A stretch of 64,000 bases of DNA from JACRLV01 sp045863555 (GCA_045863555.1 BTUU01000012.1:109552-173551); one strand, 5' to 3'. Shown: positions 32,686 through 40,618, numbered from the stretch's first letter. Made by a program: numbers and translations. The notes: generated from the sequence alone by a model not told the origin.

Positions 32686-33702
32686 TCAGGCGGGCCTGGC
32701 CTCCTTCGGCTTCCGGCGGGCGATCAGCAGGCCGATCTCAAAGAGCAGCAGCATCGGCAGCGAGAGGAGCAGGTGGCTGGTCAGGTCCGGCGGCGCGAGG
32801 ACGCCGGCGATGATCACGATGACCAGGATGACGATGCGGCGCGACCGGCCGAGCTGCTCGGCCGTCATGATGCCGGCGCGGACGAGGAAGATGACGACCA
32901 GCGGCAGTTGAAACGCCGCGCCGAATGCGATCGTCATGACCAGCACGAACGAGAGATATTCGTCGAGCTTGAAGTGCGGCGTGATGAGCCCGCGGCGCGT
33001 GTCGCGCGGCAGTTCGATCGCCCAGCGTTCATCCGGCCGGCTGCCCTGGACTTTCAGCCGGTTCTCGTGGCGGTTGAACCAGATCTGCCCCGGCTCCGGC
33101 TGAGCGGGGTCGGCTTCGAGAATCGGTGCGGCGAGCGGGGCGGGGGCGGAGGATGGCTGCGTCTCGGCGGCGGGGCGGTGCTCGCCGACGATGTACGTCT
33201 CCCACGGGAAGACGAAGTCGGTCGAGGGCGCCGGCAGCCATGACGCGAAGCCGATCAGGAACTTCAGGCAGACCAGCAGCACGAAAAAGTACATGAAGCA
33301 GACGCCGCCGAGGAACAGCCCGACACTGGCCGGCAGCAGCTTGTAGACCCAGTTCTTCTCGTGGCGGTAGAGGCCGGCGGCGACGAAGCCCCAGACCTGG
33401 TAGAGCACGTACGGCCCGGCGATGATCAGGGCGAAGATGACGACGACCTTGATGTAGACGAGGATCGCCTCGGTCGGGTGCGTCGCGAGGAACGTCGTCG
33501 GCTGGCCCTCGCTCTTCATCGCCAGGATGAGCGGCCGGGTGATGATCTCCAGCAGAAATTTCGTTGGCCAGATGCAGAGCAGGCAGGCGCCGAAGAGGGC
33601 CAGCAGCGATCGCATGAGGACGCGGCGCAGCTCGTCCAGGTGCTCGCCGATCGTCATCCGGATTGCGTCCGGGTCATCCTTGGGGCCGGGCAGGGCTTTC
33701 AT
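32686..33702 (-). CDS. tatC: Sec-independent translocase TatC with an enlarged periplasmic loop
   Basis: 338 residues, against about 250 typical. TatC is the receptor subunit of the twin-arginine translocase, which exports folded proteins. Family marks: MTIGEHLDELRRVLMRSL (conserved HLxELRxR), GPYVLYQVWGFVAAGLYRHEK and FGAAFQLPLVVIFLVRAGI. About 80 extra residues (~170-255, including PAAETQPSSAPAPLAAP) lie in the loop before the fourth helix. This part is Pro/Ala-rich and is not one of the palindromic repeats seen elsewhere. The ATG at 33702 lies within the 3' end of the next gene upstream (28-nt overlap). Confidence 0.93.
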   Translation of the reverse strand: MKALPGPKDDPDAIRMTIGEHLDELRRVLMRSLLALFGACLLCIWPTKFLLEIITRPLILAMKSEGQPTTFLATHPTEAILVYIKVVVIFALIIAGPYVLYQVWGFVAAGLYRHEKNWVYKLLPASVGLFLGGVCFMYFFVLLVCLKFLIGFASWLPAPSTDFVFPWETYIVGEHRPAAETQPSSAPAPLAAPILEADPAQPEPGQIWFNRHENRLKVQGSRPDERWAIELPRDTRRGLITPHFKLDEYLSFVLVMTIAFGAAFQLPLVVIFLVRAGIMTAEQLGRSRRIVILVIVIIAGVLAPPDLTSHLLLSLPMLLLFEIGLLIARRKPKEARPA

Positions 33703-34627
33703 GCGGCGGCGATGATACCGGCTGGCGAGCGAACCGGCGTCGAGCCGGCCCGACGACCGCGCTCCGCCGCGCGGCCACAAGCGTGAGCATCGTCAGCAGG
33801 CTCACGAGCCCCGCCCCGGGCCCGCACAGGCCGCAGACGCTCGGGTCGGGCGGGGCGTCGTCGGTTGCGTCGTCCGTGTCGTCGTCGGTCGCAGCGACCG
33901 TATCGTCGCAGCGGCCGTTGCCGTCGGCGTCGCGGGCCGGATCGTTGCACGCGACGACGGAGAAACTCGCACCCGCGTTGTTCGTGACCGCGACGCTCGC
34001 GGCCGACAGTGCGAAATCCGCGGCGTTCGTGGTGCTGGCGTCGCCGAAGGCCCCCTGGAATTGAAGCGCCTCGATCGCGCTGCTCGGCAGAGGGCCGGGG
34101 AAGGGTGTGCCGAAATCGCCGTTGTCGTCGTTTTCATTGAACCCGGTCGTCGGGCCGGTGTAGGCAGCACCGCCCCAACTCAGCCGGAAGACCTTGATCG
34201 TCCCGTCGTCGCTCTGGAACACGAGCGAGCCCGCGGCGAGATAGGACTCGGGGATCCGGTTCGTCATCACGAAGTCCGGCTGGAGCGCCGGCGCGCAGTA
34301 CGAGGCAAATTCCTCGCTGGCCAGGAGGATCCGCGCCCCGCCCGCGTCGTTTGCCACGTTCGACGCGAAGTCGAAGAGCACGACCGGGTTCTGCCCGCGG
34401 GCGTCGAGCGCGACGAGCTGCGCGGGAGCGAGGATATGCTGCTGATCCGTCCGCATGCGCAGCTGGATCGCCTGGGCCCGCGCGTCGCCGTTGACGCCGC
34501 CGATGACCAGTTCGATCTGCATCAGGTGATACGTCGCGGCGGCGGGAGCGCTGAGCGCCAGGCTCGCGAGCAGGGCGGCGAAGCCTCGAGTGACGCGCGG
34601 GAAATCGGGCGGCAGGCTCGTGTGCAT
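33674..34627 (-). CDS. Secreted protein with a Cys-containing C-terminal anchor-like tail
   Basis: 317 residues. The signal peptide ends near SAPAAATYHL. The body (MQIELVIGGVNGDARAQAIQLRMR...) is of unknown function and includes a Ca-loop-like DADGNGRCDD. An Asp-rich linker leads to VCGLCGPGAGLVSLLTMLTLVAARR: two Cys, a Gly turn, one hydrophobic helix and a basic end. This layout resembles three-part C-terminal sorting signals, but it continues for about 30 further residues into the tatC start. The family is not recognised. Confidence 0.6.
   Translation of the reverse strand: MHTSLPPDFPRVTRGFAALLASLALSAPAAATYHLMQIELVIGGVNGDARAQAIQLRMRTDQQHILAPAQLVALDARGQNPVVLFDFASNVANDAGGARILLASEEFASYCAPALQPDFVMTNRIPESYLAAGSLVFQSDDGTIKVFRLSWGGAAYTGPTTGFNENDDNGDFGTPFPGPLPSSAIEALQFQGAFGDASTTNAADFALSAASVAVTNNAGASFSVVACNDPARDADGNGRCDDTVAATDDDTDDATDDAPPDPSVCGLCGPGAGLVSLLTMLTLVAARRSAVVGPARRRFARQPVSSPPHESPARPQG
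33712..33717 (-). promoter_or_regulatory. -10-like box 9 nt before tatC (leaderless candidate)
   Basis: TATCAT on the minus strand, 9 nt from the tatC ATG, and inside the 3' end of the upstream gene. Confidence 0.4.
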
Positions 34628-34758
34628 GACGGGGCTCCGAACTTGATTTCGCGGAAGATATCCGCGAGCGCGGGCGTCAGCCACCCGTACTGCGCCGCGC
34701 GCGTTGCCGATTGAGGCCGCCCGCGTCTCGGGGGAGGGGCCATTCCGCCGCGGCCGGT

Positions 34759-35247
34759 CTAGCCGGCCACGAAGAAACCCAGGTGCAGCTCGGCGTGGCG
34801 GAGGTTGATCTCCGTCCATTCGTGGTGCGTCACGGGGCCGAAGTAGGGGTCGGGCAGCGGCAGGACGTCGCCCGGCCCGCCGGACGCGAGGCGGGCAGCG
34901 GCGGTTTCGAGCCGGGCGAGGCCGACGGCCGTCGGGACATCGTCGATCGCGAGCGTGCCGGCGGCGATGCCGGGGAGTCGCTCGCCGGGCTTCATCGTTT
35001 CGTCCATCAGTCGCTGCTTGGCGGCGGCCGCGCCGGCCTTCATCTCGTCGGGGAAGCGCAGCTCGGGCGGGTAGCCGACGAATGGGTACTCGATCCAGGC
35101 GGCGATGTGGTTCAGGGCCTGGCCGAGGGACCAGTTGCCGAGCTGCTTGAGGCGTCCGGCGGCGCAGGCGCGGGCGTCGGCGAGCATGTCGTCGAGGGTC
35201 TCGAAACGCAGCACGCGTCGGTCTTGTACCTGGGTGGTGTCAATCAT
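34759..35247 (-). CDS. DUF1569 (DinB-like) protein
   Basis: 162 residues. The pattern LADARACAAGRLKQLGNWSLGQALNHIAAWIEYPFVGYP and the C-terminal THHEWTEINLRHAELHLGFF match DUF1569, a DinB-like four-helix family whose His residues may bind metal. The substrate is unknown. The ATG at 35247 has TACAAT only 6 nt upstream, so it is a leaderless candidate. The longer open frame upstream crosses the intergenic repeats and was rejected. Confidence 0.8.
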   Translation of the reverse strand: MIDTTQVQDRRVLRFETLDDMLADARACAAGRLKQLGNWSLGQALNHIAAWIEYPFVGYPPELRFPDEMKAGAAAAKQRLMDETMKPGERLPGIAAGTLAIDDVPTAVGLARLETAAARLASGGPGDVLPLPDPYFGPVTHHEWTEINLRHAELHLGFFVAG

Positions 35248-35253
35248 GGGGGG

Positions 35254-35259
35254 ATTGTA
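35254..35259 (-). promoter_or_regulatory. -10-like box 6 nt before the DUF1569 gene (leaderless candidate)
   Basis: TACAAT on the minus strand, followed by CCCCCC and the ATG. Confidence 0.5.
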
Positions 35260-35619
35260 GCCCGATCGGCATGGGCGCGGTGAATGGCATTTCAAGATGC
35301 TCAAGGTGCGCAGCGTGTGTGTACACTGATTTTGCGCATCTTCCAATAATAAGTGTCTTCCTAGACGGCCAGCGGGTTTCCAGAAAGTCAAGTGAAATCC
35401 ATTTTGAGCATCTTGAAACGGCCGTTCACGCCCGGGCCGATTTTGGGCGGGTTCTCGTGAGCGGTTCACGGGCAGCGGTTCCTCCCGGCATGCGGTCAGT
35501 AGGTTGATTATTGGGGACGATTGACGCCCGCGGCGCTGGGGGAGGCGAATTGGCTGCGGAGTGGCGGATTCTGGCGCTCGCGTATCGTGGTCTGGCGGAT
35601 TCTGCTGGTTGTCGGCGCG

Positions 35620-35658
35620 AAGCATGCCTACGCGGGGTACCGCGAAAGCATGCCACCC
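35620..35658. repeat. Palindromic repeat family A, copy 4 (intergenic)
   Basis: Differs from the intragenic copies by a few bases (GCATGCCTACGCGGGGTACC). It is the only clear non-coding copy, but its translation would still read HAYAGYRESMPP. Confidence 0.85.
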
Positions 35659-35690
35659 GCCGACGAAGGGACCTGCGGGCGACTGCCGCA

Positions 35691-35742
35691 CGCGGGAAGG
35701 GATTCCCGCAGAAAGGGTGCGAGAACGGATTCACGCACCAGC
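35691..35742. repeat. Palindromic repeat family B, partial copy 4 (intergenic)
   Basis: CGCGGGAAGGGATTCCCGCA followed by AAGGGTGCGAGAACGGATTC matches the right half of copies 2 and 3. Here it follows A rather than preceding it. Confidence 0.75.
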
Positions 35743-35804
35743 GGCGTGCTGTTCATCCTTCATTGAACCTATTATTCTCCCGCGGTGCATCATGAGGGAC
35801 TCGC

Positions 35805-36350
35805 ATGTCAACGTTTGAAGAGTGGCAGAATCGGAAGCGGTACCCGGTGCTGACGCCGGAAATCGCGGCGACGATCGACAATGACGACCTGGTGCAGGCG
35901 ATCGTCGACCATGTGGAGGATGTGCGGCTGAAAAACGTCGACCGCGATTCGGCGGAGGCGAGGCGGATCGTCGCCGGTCTCCCGCCGGCGATGCGCGTCG
36001 CCGTGACGACGCACATCATGGACGGCGAGATCGGCAACGGCGGGTTCATCCAGTATTTCTACAACGGGACGGGGCGGTACGCGGACCTTGCGGTCGAGGA
36101 TCTGCGTCGAGTCGGCGCGGGGGCGTTCGCGGACGTGCTCGCGAAGGCGCTCGCGGTCTATGCGGTCGAAAAGAAGATGATCGACAAGGCCCGGCGGGCC
36201 TGGTTCGGGAAGGCCCGGGCCTTTTCAAACCTCTACAAGACGTCCAAGCTGGGGGAGGTTGACCGGGAGTGGTACGCACTTACCGAGGAGCTTGACCGGA
36301 TGATCCGCGAGTTCGTCTGTGCGAATCGCGGGCAGATTCGGAGTCCGTGA
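35805..36350 (+). CDS. DUF4375 protein
   Basis: 181 residues. TTHIMDGEIGNGGFIQYFYNGTGRYADLAVEDLRRVGA is the signature of DUF4375, a family of unknown function seen in many phyla. Start: the ATG at 35805, with GAGGGACTCGC upstream. The rest is helical and charged. It stands alone between divergently oriented neighbours. Confidence 0.82.
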   Translation: MSTFEEWQNRKRYPVLTPEIAATIDNDDLVQAIVDHVEDVRLKNVDRDSAEARRIVAGLPPAMRVAVTTHIMDGEIGNGGFIQYFYNGTGRYADLAVEDLRRVGAGAFADVLAKALAVYAVEKKMIDKARRAWFGKARAFSNLYKTSKLGEVDREWYALTEELDRMIREFVCANRGQIRSP

Positions 36351-36366
36351 ACGGCGGGGCCAATCA

Positions 36367-37125
36367 CTACTGCGATTTCCATCGCCAGCTCGCGCGGATT
36401 TCGTCGAGAGGGCCGGCGATGTCGAAACCGGGCTCGAGCGTGCCGCCCATGATGAGGTAGATGCGCTCTCCGCGAAGTGCGGCAAATGCGTCTATCGGTT
36501 GCATGCCCCGGCCGAGGTGCTCCGCACGGATTCTCATGGCGGGAGTGCCCGCGAGGTCGCAGTGATCATCGGCGACCGAACCGCCCCACAAATCGGCTAA
36601 CCGGCGACCGGCGGTCGAAAGATCGGGATATGCCGTATGCCCGATTTCGACCGTGATCATCGCTTTCTGAACGGCGACCGTCGAGTCGGCGCTGATGAAA
36701 AAGCCGACGACCGTCGATCGATCGGGCGGACACGCGATCCACGTTTTCGGTCCCGAGAACGAGACCTCTTCGTTTTCAATTACCTTCGGTGTGCCGAGCA
36801 GAGCGCTCGGACCACCGTGGCCACGTAACATCGGGAGCAGCAGCGAAGCGAGAATCGCGACGGGAACACCGATGTACCACGGCAGCACACGGATTCGCCG
36901 CCGCCTGGGCCGGTCGGTCTCCAGTGCCTCGCGGCGTTCGGCGGCTTTGGCCTTCCGAATCAGCGAAAAGCCCACCGCCACGACGAGCAGCGAGAAACCC
37001 ACGCCGCCCAGGAACATGCTCAGGTCCTGCTCCCGGTCGAGCTGGTACTTCGTGAAGCCCAGCCGGAGACCCGAAAGGAGCATGAAGGTCCCGAACGACG
37101 CCAGGATTTCGCCGAGATTCCGCAT
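36367..37125 (-). CDS. Membrane protein of unknown function
   Basis: 252 residues. Two membrane helices (~8-28 and 36-56), a basic linker (RRRRIRVLP), a third helix (~75-92), then a C-terminal soluble domain with TWIACPPDRSTVVGFFISADSTVAVQKAMITVEIG and RAEHLGRGMQPIDAFAALRGERIYLIMGG. The ATG at 37125 has GAGG about 8 nt upstream; an ATG at 37197 would add 24 basic residues. Confidence 0.6.
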   Translation of the reverse strand: MRNLGEILASFGTFMLLSGLRLGFTKYQLDREQDLSMFLGGVGFSLLVVAVGFSLIRKAKAAERREALETDRPRRRRIRVLPWYIGVPVAILASLLLPMLRGHGGPSALLGTPKVIENEEVSFSGPKTWIACPPDRSTVVGFFISADSTVAVQKAMITVEIGHTAYPDLSTAGRRLADLWGGSVADDHCDLAGTPAMRIRAEHLGRGMQPIDAFAALRGERIYLIMGGTLEPGFDIAGPLDEIRASWRWKSQ

Positions 37126-37340
37126 GCGACGCACCTCGCGAACGGAGCGGATCGTCAGCGGCGGTCCGGTTCGCGTCAAACTACGATCGCGCGGCATTGC
37201 CGGAGGGCGATTCGACGACCTTGGCGCCCTCCACCGCCGAATTCACTGCTCACAGCGCAGTGGCACACTGTTCCCTACATTTGGCCGTGCCACCCGCCGC
37301 CCAACGTGGTCACGCGAACGGCCGTGGCCACTGCACCCGA

Positions 37341-37700
37341 CTATTGCGACGTATCGCGCCGTTCGAGGAGCGACGCGAGAGCCGATCGGCCCATCGTCAG
37401 GAACTGAAAACCGGCGATCAACAAGCAGACTACCAGAACCAGCGGGCGGTACGCGTCCGGAACACGGTCGGCGAGATGAAACGGCACGAAGAGAACGCCC
37501 ACGCTGATCAGGAGCACGATCAGGCACTGCACGCGCGAGGGGCGTAGGGTCGTGGCCGACCCGCACTCCCGGCAGCGCCAACTCAGGCTCATGGGAGGCA
37601 CGGCGGTCTCGGAATTCGGGGGGATCGGTTCGAGGTCGGTCGAGTTGCACCTTCGGCAGGATCGAGGCCGATTGCGGAACCAGGCGTTCAGGATCGGCAT
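37341..37700 (-). CDS. Small zinc-ribbon membrane protein
   Basis: 119 residues. A CxxC pair (CRRC...CREC) forms a zinc ribbon, followed by two helices (~60-80 and 85-105). The function is unknown. The ATG at 37700 has GGAGG 5 nt upstream, which decides the start. Confidence 0.6.
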   Translation of the reverse strand: MPILNAWFRNRPRSCRRCNSTDLEPIPPNSETAVPPMSLSWRCRECGSATTLRPSRVQCLIVLLISVGVLFVPFHLADRVPDAYRPLVLVVCLLIAGFQFLTMGRSALASLLERRDTSQ

Positions 37701-37896
37701 CGGAGCCTCCATCGAGTCGCGATTCCCGTGGGAGTAGCGCTGCGCCCGGCGATATCGTCGGATCGCGGGTAGCCCGTAAGCCCTTTCAGGTAGTTTATCC
37801 AACGACGGACCGAAAAGGAATCTATACACCCGGAATTCTCTGGTGACGGGACAAAGTGGTCGGGAAGGCACCCGGCCAGTGGTCAAGGGACGCACC

Positions 37897-38574
37897 CTAC
37901 GAACCTATCTCATTGATCGGCTCCGAACGCTCAAAACACTTGCGAAAGTGTTCTTGGAAGTTCACGGTCGGCAAGAGTTCGAGCAATAAGCGCCGGCGGA
38001 TCTCGATAAACGGTTCTTTCTTCACGCCCTTAGAGGTGTGCGCGTAGTCGCCGATGTCCTTCACGATTCTTGAGTTGCGAGCGTATTCCGCAAAAATTGC
38101 ACTTACAAGCCCCGTAAACAGCTCGAAGGTCGTTCGGGGCGGCAATTGATTGCGTACCTGCTCCGGAACAGACGCAAGACACTTGCATCTGTCAGCGACC
38201 GCAGGTTCGGTAAACCTAAATTCGTGTCCCGTCAGCGATTCGGGCTCGAAGTGTGCCGCTGCGTTGCGGATCTTCCGGACGATCGTGAGGTCGGAGTAAA
38301 GCTCCTGACTTACCAACCCAACCGCGCGGCATACATCAATCCTCGCTGAGAACGTGGCCAAAGGGCGACCTCGGGCCAATAGTCCGTCGACTGCCCTCTT
38401 TTCATCGAGGAAGAAACAGCGGAGCAGATACTCGATAGTTCCGTCGAGCATCGAAGCACCCACGAGCGCACAACCACGATCGGACTCCGATCGTAACACT
38501 TCGGTACCGTCTGCCGCGCGTTTTGCAAGTCGAATGAAGTCTTCGTTTACAGCGCGTCCGATGTCCTCTTCCAT
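37897..38574 (-). CDS. MltR-like protein with a HEPN-type motif
   Basis: 225 residues. The segment SESDRGCALVGASMLDGTIEYLLRCFF...PLATFSARIDVCRAVGLVSQELYSDLTIVRKIRNAAAHFEPE follows the MltR pattern (mannitol repressor family of enterobacteria, here without any mannitol genes). Arg103-x4-His108 (RNAAAH) is also the R-x4-6-H signature of HEPN ribonucleases. A strong AAGGAG lies before the ATG at 38574. It is 78 nt downstream of the DUF3644 gene on the same strand, in a region visibly more AT-rich than its surroundings. Role: unknown; toxin or defence function is an inference. Confidence 0.7.
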   Translation of the reverse strand: MEEDIGRAVNEDFIRLAKRAADGTEVLRSESDRGCALVGASMLDGTIEYLLRCFFLDEKRAVDGLLARGRPLATFSARIDVCRAVGLVSQELYSDLTIVRKIRNAAAHFEPESLTGHEFRFTEPAVADRCKCLASVPEQVRNQLPPRTTFELFTGLVSAIFAEYARNSRIVKDIGDYAHTSKGVKKEPFIEIRRRLLLELLPTVNFQEHFRKCFERSEPINEIGS

Positions 38575-38652
38575 TATGGAACTCCTTGTCGCGCAGGCCG
38601 ATGGCGCTCAGCTCATGTGAACCATTTCACAATTCGGCACTGGCACCCGCCC

Positions 38653-39885
38653 CTATCCTCGACTACGCGGCCTTCGACGCGGAGAGAGGGTGCTCCGGTG
38701 TCTCTGCCACACCTCATTCAATGTTCCAAGCTTGCCCCGCAAAAAATCGAGGGTCTTCTTGCTGTACCGCTTGTAGTGCTGTGACCCCAATACCACCTCT
38801 CGAAAACACTCTGGATCATCCTGCAATCTGTACTCCTTGATAAGAGCGCGCGCACGAGGGCCAGTAATGCCTAGATTGTCGGACAATTGAGTGAGGCTCA
38901 AACTAAACTTGTCGAAGATGTTTATTTCCTTTTGAATAACCATCGCGCCCGGGGGACAGGTATCCTCAGGTCTCAAGATTCGAACGGGAATCGCGTCTGG
39001 CGATTCCTTGACCACTTTGAATCCGACGATAATGCCATCTCCCGCCGATTCGAGCTTTATTTGCGCGATCTCGGGAAATACGACTCTCCAATTCGGTGCA
39101 GCTGCGAGGTCGTCAATCGCATTGTCGAGTTCACTGATCGTCATTCGACGGTGCGATGCTTCCCCACCGATCTTAAAGGCCATAAGTGGCCGTAGCATTG
39201 CGATCGCCCGCCGTTTGTCCATATCAGGCTGGGAGATAAAGTTCCGCAATCTATCAAATTCGTCATCGAGTAGCTGCGCAATCTGACTCGGAGCGATCGA
39301 CGAGATTGGGAGCACTCGATTCGGAAGAAACTCGATCAGTCCCTTGTTTGTGGCTGCGCGGATCAGCTCGTTGAAAAGAGATACGGATCCCTGTGCAAAG
39401 ACATAGAGAATGGGCTCGGATATCTCTTGGTAGTAATGCATTGCCGAGTCTCGAAGGTTATCGAGCATCGACAAGAATCTGCGCTGGTCACCCGTGAGCA
39501 ATCCAAGGGACTCTTCTGCGAGTCGAAGACACGTATCGAACGAGTACGAGAATCCTCGTTCTGTGTCGATTACTGTGCCCGTCTTTTCCACAATGATCGA
39601 CTTGAGCACCATCTCAAAGCTATGGTGGGCCAAGATCAGGACGGCTTCTATGCGCGCGCAGTCCGAGGGACGATTGAACAGTTCTATGGCGAGCTGAATG
39701 CTCTCAAGACCCCGCCGACGAAGCTGCTCAGCTACAGCATGGCCGTCACTTTGGTTGACCGAGTATTCCGCGATACGTTCGTCCTCCGCAGCGAACGGGG
39801 CGAGACGAGCTTTCGCCCGTCCCGCCCCCGAGACTTCTATTCGGCCTTCAATTTCGCCGCACCGACCGAGCCCAAAGCCCCTCAC
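38653..39885 (-). CDS. DUF3644 protein with a HEPN-type motif and C-terminal HTH-like domain
   Basis: 410 residues. From residue ~58 (GLESIQLAIELFNRPSDCARIEAVLILAHHSFEMVLKSII) the DUF3644 pattern is clear. RDSAMH (Arg145-x4-His150) matches the HEPN signature. The C-terminus (SLSLTQLSDNLGITGPRARALIKEYRL...KRYSKKTLDFL) looks like a winged helix-turn-helix. The start is uncertain: the only standard candidate is a GTG at 39885, inside a hairpin (39876-39899) and without a ribosome site, so the first ~50 residues may not be translated. Upstream on the same strand is a PIN module. Confidence 0.7.
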   Translation of the reverse strand: MRGFGLGRCGEIEGRIEVSGAGRAKARLAPFAAEDERIAEYSVNQSDGHAVAEQLRRRGLESIQLAIELFNRPSDCARIEAVLILAHHSFEMVLKSIIVEKTGTVIDTERGFSYSFDTCLRLAEESLGLLTGDQRRFLSMLDNLRDSAMHYYQEISEPILYVFAQGSVSLFNELIRAATNKGLIEFLPNRVLPISSIAPSQIAQLLDDEFDRLRNFISQPDMDKRRAIAMLRPLMAFKIGGEASHRRMTISELDNAIDDLAAAPNWRVVFPEIAQIKLESAGDGIIVGFKVVKESPDAIPVRILRPEDTCPPGAMVIQKEINIFDKFSLSLTQLSDNLGITGPRARALIKEYRLQDDPECFREVVLGSQHYKRYSKKTLDFLRGKLGTLNEVWQRHRSTLSPRRRPRSRG

Positions 39886-39899
39886 TGGCGTGAGGGGTT
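39876..39899. terminator. Hairpin between the PIN module and the DUF3644 gene
   Basis: AGCCCCTCAC pairs with GTGAGGGGTT around TGGC, a 10-bp stem. It lies just after the antitoxin-like gene on the minus strand and could terminate or attenuate transcription. It also covers the only candidate start of the DUF3644 gene. Confidence 0.5.
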
Positions 39900-39928
39900 C
39901 GGATTTTGCGGCCGACAGGGGGCGTTCG

Positions 39929-40171
39929 CTAACGGCCGGACGCGTTTGACCCTTCCTGGCTCTCGCTTTCCGCGCGGCGTTTCAAAATGCCCGCCATCAG
40001 CTCTTCCAGCGACACATTGTCGAGCCAGGCCGCGCGTTCCTTCGTGTAGTCGCCATGGCCGGGGTCGTATTGCTGCATGAACCGGATGGCGTCGGCCGGG
40101 CCGAGGCGGTCGAGGAGGGCCTGGAAGCCTTCGTGCCGGATTTCGGGTAGCGTTCTGGCCTTGCCGCTCAT
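39929..40171 (-). CDS. Antitoxin-like protein downstream of a PIN gene
   Basis: 80 residues (MSGKARTLPEIRHEGFQALLDRLGPADAIRFMQQYDPG...). The family is not recognised by name. The small charged protein, whose ATG overlaps the PIN toxin stop by 4 nt (ATGA), has the profile of an antitoxin. The order here is toxin first, antitoxin second, opposite to the other two PIN modules in the window. Confidence 0.55.
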   Translation of the reverse strand: MSGKARTLPEIRHEGFQALLDRLGPADAIRFMQQYDPGHGDYTKERAAWLDNVSLEELMAGILKRRAESESQEGSNASGR

Positions 40172-40611
40172 GTCTGATTCTCCATGGACCATTGTAGCGG
40201 GTTGACGACGCGGACGGGAGATGCAGGATGAAGGCGGGCGGCGCGCTGGATGAACCGGTCGTCGGTCGTCAAAAGGACATCGCACCCGGCGTTTTCGGCA
40301 ACTGCGAGATGGAGCGCGTCAGCGGGGCGAATGCCGACGGCGGCGATCCCCGCGGCGCGAATGAGCAAGGCGGGGTCTGCCGCCACATGCTCAGTTGCGT
40401 ACCTCAAAGAACCGAGAACCTGGTTGCGCCGGTCGAGGTTCGCGTCGCGCGACAACTCTTCGGCAATCGCCTCGCTCGTCACCCACACGTGCACGCCGCG
40501 GGCGCATAGATCGAGAATCGACGTGACGGCCTCCGTCTCAAGTCGAATCCGCGACTGTTCCTGATCGTCGTGTGATCGAGACAGGCAACACACGTCGAGA
40601 TAAATCCGCAT
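40168..40611 (-). CDS. PIN-domain toxin, VapC-like
   Basis: 147 residues. Acidic positions of the PIN nuclease fold are at MRIYLDVCCLSR (Asp6), TSEAIAEELSRD (Glu), IRPADALHLAVAENAGCDVLLTTDDRFI (Asp). It resembles the subgroup with DALHLAxAxxxxCDxLLTTDxxFIxxA, common in plasmid-like modules. A TATACT box is 7 nt before the ATG. Predicted ribonuclease. Confidence 0.85.
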   Translation of the reverse strand: MRIYLDVCCLSRSHDDQEQSRIRLETEAVTSILDLCARGVHVWVTSEAIAEELSRDANLDRRNQVLGSLRYATEHVAADPALLIRAAGIAAVGIRPADALHLAVAENAGCDVLLTTDDRFIQRAARLHPASPVRVVNPLQWSMENQT

Positions 40612-40618
40612 GGCCAGC

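Larger units (their letters stand above)
35248..35804. other. Intergenic region with relic repeats A and B
   Basis: 557 nt with no convincing gene. It contains copies of repeats A (35620-35658) and B (35691-35742), and a TATTAT box at 35770-35775 for the gene at 35805. The left part (35300-35480) is AT-rich without a recognised feature. Confidence 0.7.

Noticed and set aside
34759..35691. Long N-terminal extension of the DUF1569 protein
   Set aside because: The extra ~150 residues come from intergenic sequence and repeats A/B. The family N-terminus begins at 35247.
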